DNA of 64,000 nt from NCBI GenBank assembly GCA_963751615.1, contig CAVVVG010000006.1:124001-188000 (forward strand), written 5' to 3'. The notes beneath the pieces are model-generated. The model was not told where the DNA came from. It made no database searches and was given only the letters and a program-made list of their open reading frames with translations. Within the stretch, counting starts at the first letter, position 1. Each line of letters opens with the position of its first letter. The position numbers and the translations under genes were made by a program. This document shows positions 45,069 through 53,923 of the stretch, piece by piece. The DNA comes from Palsa-892 sp963751615. Lineage in GTDB: Bacteria; Pseudomonadota; Alphaproteobacteria; Rhizobiales; Xanthobacteraceae.

Positions 45069-45776
45069 ATGTCTGATTTTTCTTCTGCAGCAGCCCTCGC
45101 TGTAAGTCTTGTCCTTTCCGGTGATCCGACGCTTTGGCGGATTGTGGGTTTATCCGTAGTCGTAAGTCTCTCCGCTGTTACGATTGCGGTTGTCTTTGGA
45201 CTCCCACTCGGAGCCGCCTTGGCACTTGGCCGTTTTTCAGGTCGTGAAACGCTAATTGTTTTCTTCAACGCGGCGATGGGGCTGCCGCCTGTCGTCGTTG
45301 GTCTCGCGGTCTATTTGCTGCTTTCGCGCTCGGGACCGCTTGGCTCGCTCGGTCTCTTGTTCACGCCGAGAGCGATGGTGATCGCGCAGGCAATTCTGGT
45401 GTTTCCGATCATAGTGGCCCTCTCTCGGCAAGTGATCGAAGATTTATGGGCCGAATATAGCGAACAACTCCTCTCACTCGGTTCTGGACGTGTGAGCAGT
45501 ATCGGTACGTTGCTTTGGGACGGGCGTTTCAGCCTCTTTACCGTTGTATTGGCGGGCTTTGGGCGTGCGGCCGCCGAAGTCGGCGCGATCATGATCGTTG
45601 GCGGCAACATCGACGGTTTTACGCGCACAATGACGACAGCAATCGCACTTGAGACGTCGAAAGGTGACCTGCCACTCGCGCTTGCCTTGGGAATGATGCT
45701 GCTTGTCCTGGTCATTCTCGTGAATGCGGGCGCGTGGGGTGTGAGAGAAGTCGGACAGCGGTTTGCGGACGTATGA
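45069..45776 (+). CDS. tupB: Tungstate ABC transporter permease (TupB-like)
   Basis: The 235-residue permease has five or six membrane helices and the ModB/TupB pattern: GLSVVVSLSAVTIAVVFGLP, FFNAAMGLPPVVVGLAVYLL, and the EAA-like loop FGRAAAEVGAIMIVGGNIDG. TupB is the membrane channel for tungstate. ATG 45069 follows GCAGGAAT and starts the family N-terminus; an in-frame start at 44976 overlaps the divergent regulator and is unlikely. The stop overlaps the ATPase start (ATGATGA-type junction), showing tight coupling. Confidence 0.9.
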   Translation: MSDFSSAAALAVSLVLSGDPTLWRIVGLSVVVSLSAVTIAVVFGLPLGAALALGRFSGRETLIVFFNAAMGLPPVVVGLAVYLLLSRSGPLGSLGLLFTPRAMVIAQAILVFPIIVALSRQVIEDLWAEYSEQLLSLGSGRVSSIGTLLWDGRFSLFTVVLAGFGRAAAEVGAIMIVGGNIDGFTRTMTTAIALETSKGDLPLALALGMMLLVLVILVNAGAWGVREVGQRFADV

Positions 45777-46480
45777 TGCGCGCGCCCTCGACATGCCTAC
45801 CACTTCAGCTCGACCACGTCGGATTTGCTGCGGGCGGTATCGAAATTCTCAAAGACATAACCCTGTTCCTGCCATCAGGACCACCGACCATCGTACTAGG
45901 GCCAAACGGTGCCGGCAAAAGCGCGCTGTTGCGCATTTGCCATGGATTGCTCGCACCTACATCTGGCAAAATCCTCGCTGGAAATATGGCTGCCCCCACT
46001 GAGCGCACCGCGCTCGTTTTTCAACGTCCGGTCATGTTGCGGCGATCCGCGCGCGCCAACGTCGCCTTTGCGTTTGCGGGAAAAGATCGAAAAAGACAAG
46101 CTCTGGCATTGCTCGCGCGGGTCGGACTAGAACAACTGTCCGAACGTCCGGCGCGCAAACTATCGAGCGGCGAACAACAGCGCGTCGCACTGGCGCGTGC
46201 GTGGGCCCGTGATCCCGAGATTCTTTTTCTCGATGAGCCAACCGCGAGTTTGGATCCAGCCGCAACACGCGCAGTTGAGGCAATTGTGCACGAGATCGCT
46301 AGCACCGGCGTAAAGATTGTGATGGCAACACACGATCTCGGCCAGGCCCGCCGTCTGGCTGCGGATGTCATTTTCCTGCATCGCGGCCGGCTCATTGAAA
46401 ATACGCCTGCAAAGCAGTTCTTCAATTCTCCGGTTTCCCCTGAAGCCGCAAAATTTCTGCGCGGTGATTTGCTCGCTTAG
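45773..46480 (+). CDS. tupC: Tungstate ABC transporter ATPase (TupC-like)
   Basis: The 235-residue ABC ATPase contains Walker A VLGPNGAGKSALLRICHG, the Q-loop context ALVFQRPVMLRRSARANV, signature LSSGEQQRVALARAWA, Walker B ILFLDEPTASLDP and the switch ATHDLGQA. It energises TupB. Two start codons, 45773 and 45776, overlap the tupB stop; the former is listed. No extra TOBE regulatory domain is present, unlike ModC, which fits the Tup family. Confidence 0.92.
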   Translation: MMRAPSTCLPLQLDHVGFAAGGIEILKDITLFLPSGPPTIVLGPNGAGKSALLRICHGLLAPTSGKILAGNMAAPTERTALVFQRPVMLRRSARANVAFAFAGKDRKRQALALLARVGLEQLSERPARKLSSGEQQRVALARAWARDPEILFLDEPTASLDPAATRAVEAIVHEIASTGVKIVMATHDLGQARRLAADVIFLHRGRLIENTPAKQFFNSPVSPEAAKFLRGDLLA

Positions 46481-46502
46481 TCCAAAAAAAGAGAGAAATC
46501 TC

Positions 46503-47333
46503 ATGCGATTCTTACGACTGGCGATTGTAGCGGGCTCTCTTTTGGTTCCGTTTGTACCGTCTCTCGCGCAGGAAAACTCGATCGTCGTCGCTTCGACAAC
46601 CTCGACCGAAAATTCTGGCCTCTTCGGTTACCTCTTGCCAATCTTTAAGCAAAAAACCGACATTGAGGTGCGTATTGTCGCGCTTGGCACAGGCCAGGCG
46701 CTCGATGTCGGAAAACGTGGTGATGCCGATGTTGTTTTTGTCCACGCAAAGTCGCTGGAGGAAAAATTTGTGGCAGACGGCGAAGGCGTGGAGCGTTTCG
46801 ATGTCATGTACAATGATTTCATTATTGTCGGCCCTACATCCGACCCGGCAAGGATCCTCGGCGGTAAGGATGCTATTGCAGCTTTCAAGAAAATCGCAGC
46901 AGCCAAAGCACCGTTCGTCTCCCGTGGCGATAGGAGCGGCACGCACGTGGCGGAACTTGATCTATGGAAACAGGCAGCGATCGATCCGCAGACCGGCAGA
47001 GGCGTTTGGTACAATGAAATTGGTCAGGGCATGGGTCCCTCGCTCAATACCGCCTCCAGCTTGAACGGCTATGTGCTCGCCGACCGCGGCACATGGATTT
47101 CATTCAAAAACCGGGGGGATCTAACCATCCTCGTCGAGGGTGATATCAGACTTTTCAATCAGTACGGCGTAATCCTTGTAAACCCTGCAAACCACCCTAA
47201 TGTGAAAAAGGATTTGGGTCAGACTTTCATCGATTGGTTGATCGGCACCGAAGGCCAAAAAGCCATCGCTGATTACAAGATCGAGGGACAACAACTCTTC
47301 TTCCCTAATGCAAGAGGGAGAAACGGCTCGTAA
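46503..47333 (+). CDS. tupA: Periplasmic tungstate-binding protein (TupA-like)
   Basis: The 276-residue protein has a signal peptide (RFLRLAIVAGSLLVPFVPSL, then AQ) and the TupA hallmark VVASTTSTENSGLF, whose TTTS-like cluster binds tungstate. Further family segments are VALGTGQALDVGKRGDADVV, FVSRGDRSGTHVAELDLW, and QGMGPSLNTASSLNGYVLAD. It delivers the oxyanion to TupBC, for tungsto- or molybdoenzymes. AGAGAGAAAT precedes ATG 46503. The stop abuts that of ndvB with no gap. Confidence 0.93.
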   Translation: MRFLRLAIVAGSLLVPFVPSLAQENSIVVASTTSTENSGLFGYLLPIFKQKTDIEVRIVALGTGQALDVGKRGDADVVFVHAKSLEEKFVADGEGVERFDVMYNDFIIVGPTSDPARILGGKDAIAAFKKIAAAKAPFVSRGDRSGTHVAELDLWKQAAIDPQTGRGVWYNEIGQGMGPSLNTASSLNGYVLADRGTWISFKNRGDLTILVEGDIRLFNQYGVILVNPANHPNVKKDLGQTFIDWLIGTEGQKAIADYKIEGQQLFFPNARGRNGS

Positions 47334-49952
47334 TTATTCTGCGATAGCGGGCGGGCTTGTGGGAGGAATTCGACCAAGCATGAAGGCCATAATTCTCGCT
47401 CCAAGTTTTCGCCAGGTAGCAAAATCGTTCCAAGCAGAGCGCTCGATGGCAGCGAGGACAACAGCCGATAGAAACGGAAGGCTCTGTACGATCAAAACTA
47501 CCGCAAAGATGTAGATTTCTCTTACTTCGTTCTTGTTCGTTGCAAGCAGCAACGTTGCACCTGCGATAAGCAAAAATCCGATTGTCGCCTCGAAAGTTGC
47601 GGGGAAGCGAGAACGTTTGTGAACACCTCCCTTGTCTGTGCGAACAAAAGGTAGGTGTTCTTTTACGAGCCCTTCGGCAACGGCCCTGGCAATGGTGAAC
47701 TGGAGCCCCATGGCGGTAAAGGCCGAACCGATGGCCTGTCTTGCAGGAAGGTCAACGCGCGCAAGATAAAGCGCCAGAAAATGCACAATCGTGACAAGGA
47801 ATGTCGCGAGGATTGGCATCGTAAGGATGCGTTCTGGAATGGCAATTTTCGCGAAGACGACGACCGGCACCCAAAGGATATTCATGAGCGCGACGACGAC
47901 ACCGAGGCTCTCGGCACCGAGCCAGCTGATCCAGCCGATCAGAAATTCGAGCCGCTGGCCTACCGTAAGCAAGCTTCCGCCGGGCAAAAAACGCCGCCAG
48001 TGCTTGCGGATGATCTGAATGCCCCCGTAAGCCCAGCGATGACGCTGCTTCTTGTAGGCTTCAAAACCGTTGGGGAGGAGACCCCAACCGTAGCGGCGGT
48101 TCGTGTAGTGCAGGTTCCAGCCAAGTTCAAGCAAAGTAAGCCCGAGATCGGTATCCTCGCAGATCGTGTCGCTCGACCAATTGCCCGCATCTAACAGCGC
48201 CGCGCGACGCACCAGGCACATGGTGCCATGCACGACAATGGCATTTTCCTCATTGCGCTGAACCATTCCGATATCAAAAAAGCCGGCGTACTCGCCGTTC
48301 ATCAATTCCGCGACAACATTTTTGTTGCCATCACGATGATCCTGAGGGGCCTGCACAAGCCCGACCGTTGGATCCGCGAATGCGGGAACAAGATCCTTCA
48401 ACCAGTTTGGTGCAACTGCGTAGTCGGCATCGATCACGCCGATAATTTCTGCATCGCTGGCTGTGTGCTCCAGCGCGATACGGAGTGCGCCTGCTTTGAA
48501 TCCCGTAAGCTTATCAACATTGATGAATTTGAATCGCTCACCAAGCATTTGGCAATGCGCTTCGACCGGCTGCCATATAGCCGGGTCCGGGGTGTTGTTG
48601 ACCACCACGATACACTCGAGAGAAGGCCAATCCAGCAGCGCGATGGAGTCGAGCGTCTGCTTCAACATTTCGGGAGGCTCGTTATACGCAGGAATATGTA
48701 TCGAAACCTTCGGCGTTTGAGAAAGTGGAGTACCTTCTTTGGCGACCAGCAAACGCCGCGGACGAAGTCCAAAGAGAATTTCCGCCAGTTCTTCGGTGCG
48801 ATAGAGCGCGATTAGAACAAGCGGGATTAGCAAAACAACGCCGAAACCAAGCGCTATCATAGCGCCAAAGACAAAATAATGACTTACCCAATATTCAATA
48901 ACCGTTGCAAACCAGGCGCCAACAAGATGTGCAGATGCTGCCAGCACGAAGGCCTGCACTATCGTTACTCCAACTATCGACAAGATGGGAATTGAGATCA
49001 AAACTCCGAAAATGAGTGCGAGCGTCATTCGCAAGTGCCATGTCGGATCGTCAATAGTTCCCGAAAGCGGAAATTTTGGATTACGGTTGGCGTCGAACAG
49101 CCCCCAGTAAGGGCCGACGCTACCTTCGAAGCTTTTCCACGGTTGATCGAAGGCCTCAACGATATTGTATTCGATGCCTAGGCTGTCAGCACGCGAAACA
49201 AAGTCGCGAATGATTTTTGCTTGCACGATCGCTCCGGGATCCGCACGCTTGAGATTATAGCCGGCACTGGGCCAGCCGAATTCTGCAATCACGATTCGCT
49301 TGCCGGGGTAAGCAAGGCGCAGTCGTTCATAAATGCGAATTGCCTGATCGGCAGCACTTCCTTCATCAACGCCTTCCCAATATGGAAGAATATGAACGGC
49401 AAGATAATCGACAGCAGAAACCAGCTCGGGATGTTCGAGCCAAGTGTTCCAGATTTCCCCTGTCGTGACCGGTACAGAGACTTCGCGCTTCACGCGTTGG
49501 ATGAGCTGGATTAGGTCATCAACTTTGATCTCGTCGCGTAGAATTGTTTCATTGCCAACCACGATGCCATTGACGTTTGATTTTCTGCGCGCAAGATCGA
49601 TCACACTTTGAATTTCACGGTCATTGCGATCCTGATTTTTGTCCACCCATGCGCCGACCGTGACTTTCATACCGAATTCCGCGGCAACTAAGGGAACCAG
49701 TTCAAGACCGCCGGTCGCGGCATAAGTACGGATCGCTCGCGTATAAGGCGCGATCACTGTCAAATCGGCGCGAATTTGTTCTTCGCTCGTGAGTGCGCCG
49801 GTGTCAGGTTTATCAACCGGATTAAACGGCGCAAAGGAAAGGCTGTTGAACTGTCCGCTCGTCGCGGGAGCTGTGCCAGTTTGCCGGATAAAAAACCAAA
49901 TACCTGCATGTAGTGCAGCAACGATACCAAGGATTACAGCAGCAACGCGCAT
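47334..49952 (-). CDS. ndvB: NdvB-like beta-glucan synthase: GH17 domain fused to GT2 glycosyltransferase
   Basis: The 872-residue membrane protein has a single N-terminal helix, then a GH17 glycosidase/transglycosylase domain (residues about 35-310) with acid and nucleophile Glu in VVGNETILR and VIAEFGWPSAG, membrane helices, a GT2 domain (about 410-640) with IHIPAYNEPPEMLKQTLDSI, DADYA, CEDTDLGL and QRHRWAYGG, and further helices. This layout matches Bradyrhizobium NdvB, which makes cyclic beta-(1,3),(1,6)-glucan in the periplasm from UDP-glucose. The GH17 part probably branches or closes the chain. The link to cyclic glucan is from family knowledge. An NdvC-like protein is encoded nearby on the other strand. 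Confidence 0.85.
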   Translation of the reverse strand: MRVAAVILGIVAALHAGIWFFIRQTGTAPATSGQFNSLSFAPFNPVDKPDTGALTSEEQIRADLTVIAPYTRAIRTYAATGGLELVPLVAAEFGMKVTVGAWVDKNQDRNDREIQSVIDLARRKSNVNGIVVGNETILRDEIKVDDLIQLIQRVKREVSVPVTTGEIWNTWLEHPELVSAVDYLAVHILPYWEGVDEGSAADQAIRIYERLRLAYPGKRIVIAEFGWPSAGYNLKRADPGAIVQAKIIRDFVSRADSLGIEYNIVEAFDQPWKSFEGSVGPYWGLFDANRNPKFPLSGTIDDPTWHLRMTLALIFGVLISIPILSIVGVTIVQAFVLAASAHLVGAWFATVIEYWVSHYFVFGAMIALGFGVVLLIPLVLIALYRTEELAEILFGLRPRRLLVAKEGTPLSQTPKVSIHIPAYNEPPEMLKQTLDSIALLDWPSLECIVVVNNTPDPAIWQPVEAHCQMLGERFKFINVDKLTGFKAGALRIALEHTASDAEIIGVIDADYAVAPNWLKDLVPAFADPTVGLVQAPQDHRDGNKNVVAELMNGEYAGFFDIGMVQRNEENAIVVHGTMCLVRRAALLDAGNWSSDTICEDTDLGLTLLELGWNLHYTNRRYGWGLLPNGFEAYKKQRHRWAYGGIQIIRKHWRRFLPGGSLLTVGQRLEFLIGWISWLGAESLGVVVALMNILWVPVVVFAKIAIPERILTMPILATFLVTIVHFLALYLARVDLPARQAIGSAFTAMGLQFTIARAVAEGLVKEHLPFVRTDKGGVHKRSRFPATFEATIGFLLIAGATLLLATNKNEVREIYIFAVVLIVQSLPFLSAVVLAAIERSAWNDFATWRKLGARIMAFMLGRIPPTSPPAIAE

Positions 49953-50107
49953 GGAGTATTATGTTTCCAAAGAATGCATTATAAGCGATCCCGACGGCCG
50001 CCTATTCGTCGCTGCGTTGTTCGCAGCAATTTCACGAAGTGTTTTCCGAAATAAAAAATTGATAAACCGCATTTTTGTTCCGTATGAGATCACAATTCTC
50101 ACCTCCG

Positions 50108-50554
50108 TCATTGAGCAAGCGCAGGAGGAAGTGCGTCAGAATTCATCCAACAAGCGTGCACTCGTGAAGCAAGCTTCTCCGCTGACTTTGGTTCCAACTG
50201 GCCCATGCGCACGACACAGCGGAAAGTGAGCTTCAAATGCTCTGCCGGACAATTGAAACGGTCGTAAATGTCGATATGGCGCTTGGCGGTGTCAACATCA
50301 TCGCGGTAAAGCAGGCTTGCGATCCGCCTCCCAATCCAGAGACATTCGGGCAACCCGGCATTCTTTGGAAGCTTCGCCGCTTCGGCGAATTCCTTGATCG
50401 AACGCAGACGCGCCTCATTTGCCTGTTGTTCGACGGACTGAGAATCGGCAGGCTTCGAATCCCCGACTTGGCTTTGCGAAGAAGCCATTGGATTGGACGC
50501 GAAAAAAAGGCCGCCGGCGAAGGCGACTGCAACTAACTGAAACCCTAACTTCAT
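50108..50554 (-). CDS. Secreted small protein between ndvB and ndvC
   Basis: Starting at ATG 50554 the 148-residue protein has a signal peptide (KLGFQLVAVAFAGGLFFASN) and a mature helical part with SVEQQANEARLRSIKEFAEA, GLPECLWIGRRIASLLYRDD and NCPAEHLKLTFRCVVRMGQL, including three cysteines. I do not recognise a characterised domain. Its place upstream of ndvB on the same strand, beside ndvC, suggests a part in glucan synthesis or export; similarly placed small rhizobial proteins exist. The upstream ATG at 50605 would add 17 residues before the signal. Confidence 0.65.
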   Translation of the reverse strand: MKLGFQLVAVAFAGGLFFASNPMASSQSQVGDSKPADSQSVEQQANEARLRSIKEFAEAAKLPKNAGLPECLWIGRRIASLLYRDDVDTAKRHIDIYDRFNCPAEHLKLTFRCVVRMGQLEPKSAEKLASRVHACWMNSDALPPALAQ

Positions 50555-50740
50555 CTTCGAAAACTCAGGGGGCGAAACCCCCGCCTCAACCCAGAAAGCA
50601 TACATAGGTATTCGATTTTGTCAGCACCACGGCGGCCAGAAGCAGAATTTGATAAGGCTTAAGGTTCTCTTCGGGCCATGCTTCACAGAGCAACCGTGAG
50701 GCGGTTATGTGGGCCAGTTAAAGCTTCCGCTTGAGGCCCA

Positions 50741-52357
50741 ATGTCCCTATCCCGTCAGCCTGCTCTCCTAATTGCCGCCGTTTCGGTTCTGATCGGGTTA
50801 GCCTGGTATGTCCTTGGCAGACCGATATCCCTGTCGCGGTCGCCATTTACGCCTAATGAGAAGATTGCCTGCGTTTCCTATGCTCCTTTCCGGGGTTCCC
50901 AGTCCCCACTTGACCCCAGTTTCACGGTTCCTCCCGCACAGATTGATGCCGATTTGGAAAGGCTTTCTGAAATTACCGCTTGTGTGCGCACCTATGCCAT
51001 TGCCCAAGGTCTCGACCGGGTGCCCGAATATGCACGCAAACATGGCTTAACCGTCTTGCAGGGGATCTGGCTCGGTCGCAATCCTGCTCGCAACAAGCTC
51101 GAAATCGAGACCGGCATTGAACTCGCACGTCAATACCCTGATGTTATCCGGGGTATCGTTGTAGGTAATGAGGTTCTGCTGCGGGGAGAGATGGCTCCGC
51201 TCGATTTAGGTGAGATTATCCAGCGGGTCGGTCACGAAAGCGGCTTGCCAGTTACATACGCGGATGTTTGGGAATTCTGGCTCAAAAACCGAGAATTAGC
51301 TCAATCGGTCGATTTCGTCACCATTCACATCCTGCCTTACTGGGAGGATTTTCCAGTTTCCGCCGATAATGCCGCTCGTCACGTAAGAGAGACTTACGCG
51401 AAGGTGAGGGCAAGCTTCCCCCAGAAGGAAGTTTTATTGGGTGAAATCGGCTGGCCGAGCGCGGGCCGAATGCGTGATGGAGCGCTTCCTTCGCCAGCAA
51501 ACCAAGCACGAGTCATGCATGACGTCGTGGCTTCGGCGAAGCGTGAAAACTGGCCCATGAACTTGATCGAGGCCTTCGACCAACCCTGGAAACGGCAGCT
51601 AGAAGGTACCGTCGGGGGTCACTGGGGCTTGCTCGACAGCGATACGCGCGCGCCCAAATTTCGTTGGGGAGAGCCTGTAAGCGATCACCCTTTGTACCTC
51701 TATCAGGGGCTGGTGGGCATAATGCTGGCTTGGGTGACCTTCGCTGCAGCATATCTTTCAGCACGCAGCGAAGGCGAAGACCGGCCTCAAACCGTTGGTT
51801 GGTTGCCTGTGTCTGGCATTGCCCTCGGAGGAGGGCTTTTTATCGGGTGGGGATTGGCTCAAGCCCCGCTGGAGAGCTTTACAATAATAGACTGGATACG
51901 CTCGATAATTATTGTTTTGTTGGCGTTTGTAACCCCCCCAATTGTTAGTGCTGCAGTGGCCCGTCGGATACCTTTCGGAGGGTTCGTTACGGTGCTCGAC
52001 GCTTTGTTTTGGCGTGCGGCCGGCCCTTTAGAGCGTTTGCTGGCGGCCTTGTTGCTTCTCGTCACGGTGACGGCAATTACAGTCGCCTTAGGGCTTGTAT
52101 TTGATCCTCGCTATCGGGATTTCCCCTTTGCACCGTTTACGGGACCCGTGGTGGCGCTGTTTATCGCGACTTTTGCAAATCCACCGGGCCTGAAACGTCA
52201 AGCCGTCGCCGAGCAGATCTCCGCAGCCATATTGGCCGCTTCCGCAATTTATATCGTGTTCAATGAAACGGCGTTGAATTGGCAGGCGATGTGGTTTGCC
52301 GTCCTTCTGCTGGCCCTTTCGGCGACTTGTCTACGGCTACGGGTCGCGCAAAGCTGA
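50741..52357 (+). CDS. ndvC: NdvC-like membrane GH17 protein for beta-glucan synthesis
   Basis: The 538-residue protein has an N-terminal helix, a GH17 domain (residues about 40-330) with the Glu pair in IVVGNEVLLRG and LLGEIGWPSAG, the conserved HILPYWEDFP and EAFDQPWK, and then about eight membrane helices. It resembles the Bradyrhizobium NdvC protein, which is needed for beta-(1,6) linkages in cyclic glucan. It probably works as a transglycosylase on NdvB products; linkage specificity is inferred. The 3' end overlaps a convergent membrane-protein gene by about 98 bp. Confidence 0.82.
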   Translation: MSLSRQPALLIAAVSVLIGLAWYVLGRPISLSRSPFTPNEKIACVSYAPFRGSQSPLDPSFTVPPAQIDADLERLSEITACVRTYAIAQGLDRVPEYARKHGLTVLQGIWLGRNPARNKLEIETGIELARQYPDVIRGIVVGNEVLLRGEMAPLDLGEIIQRVGHESGLPVTYADVWEFWLKNRELAQSVDFVTIHILPYWEDFPVSADNAARHVRETYAKVRASFPQKEVLLGEIGWPSAGRMRDGALPSPANQARVMHDVVASAKRENWPMNLIEAFDQPWKRQLEGTVGGHWGLLDSDTRAPKFRWGEPVSDHPLYLYQGLVGIMLAWVTFAAAYLSARSEGEDRPQTVGWLPVSGIALGGGLFIGWGLAQAPLESFTIIDWIRSIIIVLLAFVTPPIVSAAVARRIPFGGFVTVLDALFWRAAGPLERLLAALLLLVTVTAITVALGLVFDPRYRDFPFAPFTGPVVALFIATFANPPGLKRQAVAEQISAAILAASAIYIVFNETALNWQAMWFAVLLLALSATCLRLRVAQS

Positions 52358-52703
52358 TTACCAGAAGCGCAACTGCCAGAGCGGCAAAGCTATTATTGTA
52401 GAGCACAAGGCCGAACATGCCCGCTGCCAAGGCAATGGTGAATGCGTGAAGATTCGGTTGCAGTAAATGATAGACAGCCGCAGCAATTGCGAGAATTCCG
52501 AACACCTGGCGACGGAACATGAAGATCGCAGCCTGACGCACTAAACATTGCATCGTGGCAAGACCTCCTTCGCATGCAAGGCCAACCGTTGAATTCTCAA
52601 TCAGTAGATAGCGCACGTAGAGAGCGCAGCCGAGCGTCACGAAGCCGATCGCGACGAGTACATTGGTGGCCCGCGGCGAAGGCAAAAATGCCCGAGTATG
52701 CAT
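52260..52703 (-). CDS. Small polytopic membrane protein overlapping ndvC end
   Basis: The 147-residue frame encodes four hydrophobic helices, for example ATNVLVAIGFVTLGCALYVR, IFMFRRQVFGILAIAAAVYH, and FTIALAAGMFGLVLYNNSFA. Between the first two is LIENSTVGLACEGGLATMQC, with cysteines. I do not recognise a named family; it resembles unannotated rhizobial membrane proteins. ATG 52703 is chosen because it starts near the first helix. The tail overlaps the ndvC coding end by about 98 bp in the opposite direction, an arrangement that both helix patterns support. Confidence 0.65.
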   Translation of the reverse strand: MHTRAFLPSPRATNVLVAIGFVTLGCALYVRYLLIENSTVGLACEGGLATMQCLVRQAAIFMFRRQVFGILAIAAAVYHLLQPNLHAFTIALAAGMFGLVLYNNSFAALAVALLVISFARPVAVDKSPKGPAEGRQTTSPANSTPFH

Positions 52704-52783
52704 ATGTCGACTTTGCCTCTGCATCGGCGGCGCTGCAATAGTCAAATCAAGACAGAACCAATTTCCAGGCGGCGAGGGCACGA

Positions 52784-53788
52784 TCAACGGAGAGAAAGTT
52801 TCTGCCCGTCATATTCGGTAGTTTGGCAAGCGATGCCCATAGCCTGCAAATTTGCGCAGACACGTGCGGCAGCTTCTGCATCCGAAACTGGCCCGGCAAC
52901 CAATCGCAGTTCGACAGTTCCCGGTCTTTGTCCTTCACGCACGCTGATAAGCGGCCGCATATTATCGAGAATGGCTTCATGGTTGCCTTTGATATTGGCC
53001 CAGCGAGCACGCAAACTGTCCATCGACGTCTCACCCCCCAGATCAATTCCGAATTCGGTTTTTATTGCCGTTGAATCGGTTGCGGATGCTGCTTGTGCTG
53101 GATTTTCAGGCGCCGATCCGATTTGCGGAATGATTTGCAATACTTGCGTCGCCGGCAAGTTTGGAACGGTTACCGGTACCTGAGCCGATTGTCGCGTTTG
53201 GTTAGATTTCGGTTCAGCGATCGTTTTTGCCGCCGGCGGCCGCACTTGAATTTGACCCGGGCGAGCTTGAATTGACTCTGGTAATAGAGCGCTCGGCCCT
53301 GGATTTGCTAGGGACTCAGATTGCAGCGCAGGAATGAGGGTTGGAGCGGTCGCGGGTGCTAATGCAACAGGTGAATGTTGTGTCGTCGAAACTGGATTAG
53401 TCGAATTCTGGCTCACCATGTCTTGAGTGGGCGAGGCCGGCCGCTGCTTAATCGTACTGATGCTTGCGGTGATATCGCCGATGTCTTTTTCGAGTTGCTC
53501 GACCTTGGCAGTCAAAAGCTCGCGCTCCGCTGCCATCGCGCGTATCATATCGTTTAGCCGGGCCATCTCGAATTCCGGTGTGCTCTGAGGTATTTGAACA
53601 ACAATCGGTGCGGGTGGGCGTGTCGGGGTCGTTTGAGCCACCCAAAAGACACCGCGTCCGGTCATGCCGAACCCTATCACCCCCGCTGTTACCAATACGG
53701 CACTGGTCGCGAGCGAACCCCAGACGACGTAATTGGCGGCGCTTGGTTGAGGCTTCTCCTGCGCGCGCTCTGGCTGTGTCGGGGCCAT
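52784..53788 (-). CDS. Membrane-anchored coiled-coil protein with SPOR-like C-terminus
   Basis: The 334-residue protein has a cytosolic proline-rich tail, one membrane helix (VVWGSLATSAVLVTAGVIGF), a coiled coil (ARLNDMIRAMAAERELLTAK and on to about residue 110), a long Pro/Ser/Gln-rich spacer and a folded C-terminal part. The end (PGTVELRLVAGPVSDAEAAA, then RVCANLQAMGIACQTTEY) is like a SPOR repeat, which binds peptidoglycan. An envelope-structuring role is likely but unproven. ATG 53788 is used; an in-frame start 15 codons earlier lacks similarity to the domain. It diverges from glmU. Confidence 0.7.
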   Translation of the reverse strand: MAPTQPERAQEKPQPSAANYVVWGSLATSAVLVTAGVIGFGMTGRGVFWVAQTTPTRPPAPIVVQIPQSTPEFEMARLNDMIRAMAAERELLTAKVEQLEKDIGDITASISTIKQRPASPTQDMVSQNSTNPVSTTQHSPVALAPATAPTLIPALQSESLANPGPSALLPESIQARPGQIQVRPPAAKTIAEPKSNQTRQSAQVPVTVPNLPATQVLQIIPQIGSAPENPAQAASATDSTAIKTEFGIDLGGETSMDSLRARWANIKGNHEAILDNMRPLISVREGQRPGTVELRLVAGPVSDAEAAARVCANLQAMGIACQTTEYDGQKLSLR

Positions 53789-53923
53789 TTGGCATCCTGC
53801 GGACAGTTCGACGCGAATCACTCGTATAGCCAATTTACCAAAGTCGGAGGCGAAGGAATCCTGAGCTTCCTAGAGGGTGGTCGCGTCGGCTAAACCGATC
53901 CCGGCCTATTTACAGGATTTTGA

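Noticed and set aside
48228..48815. 195-codon frame opposite ndvB
   Set aside because: It is the antisense of the GT2 domain with no ribosome-binding site or motif.
49789..50229. 146-codon frame spanning the ndvB start and the next gene
   Set aside because: It is antisense to coding sequence on both sides and has no recognisable features.
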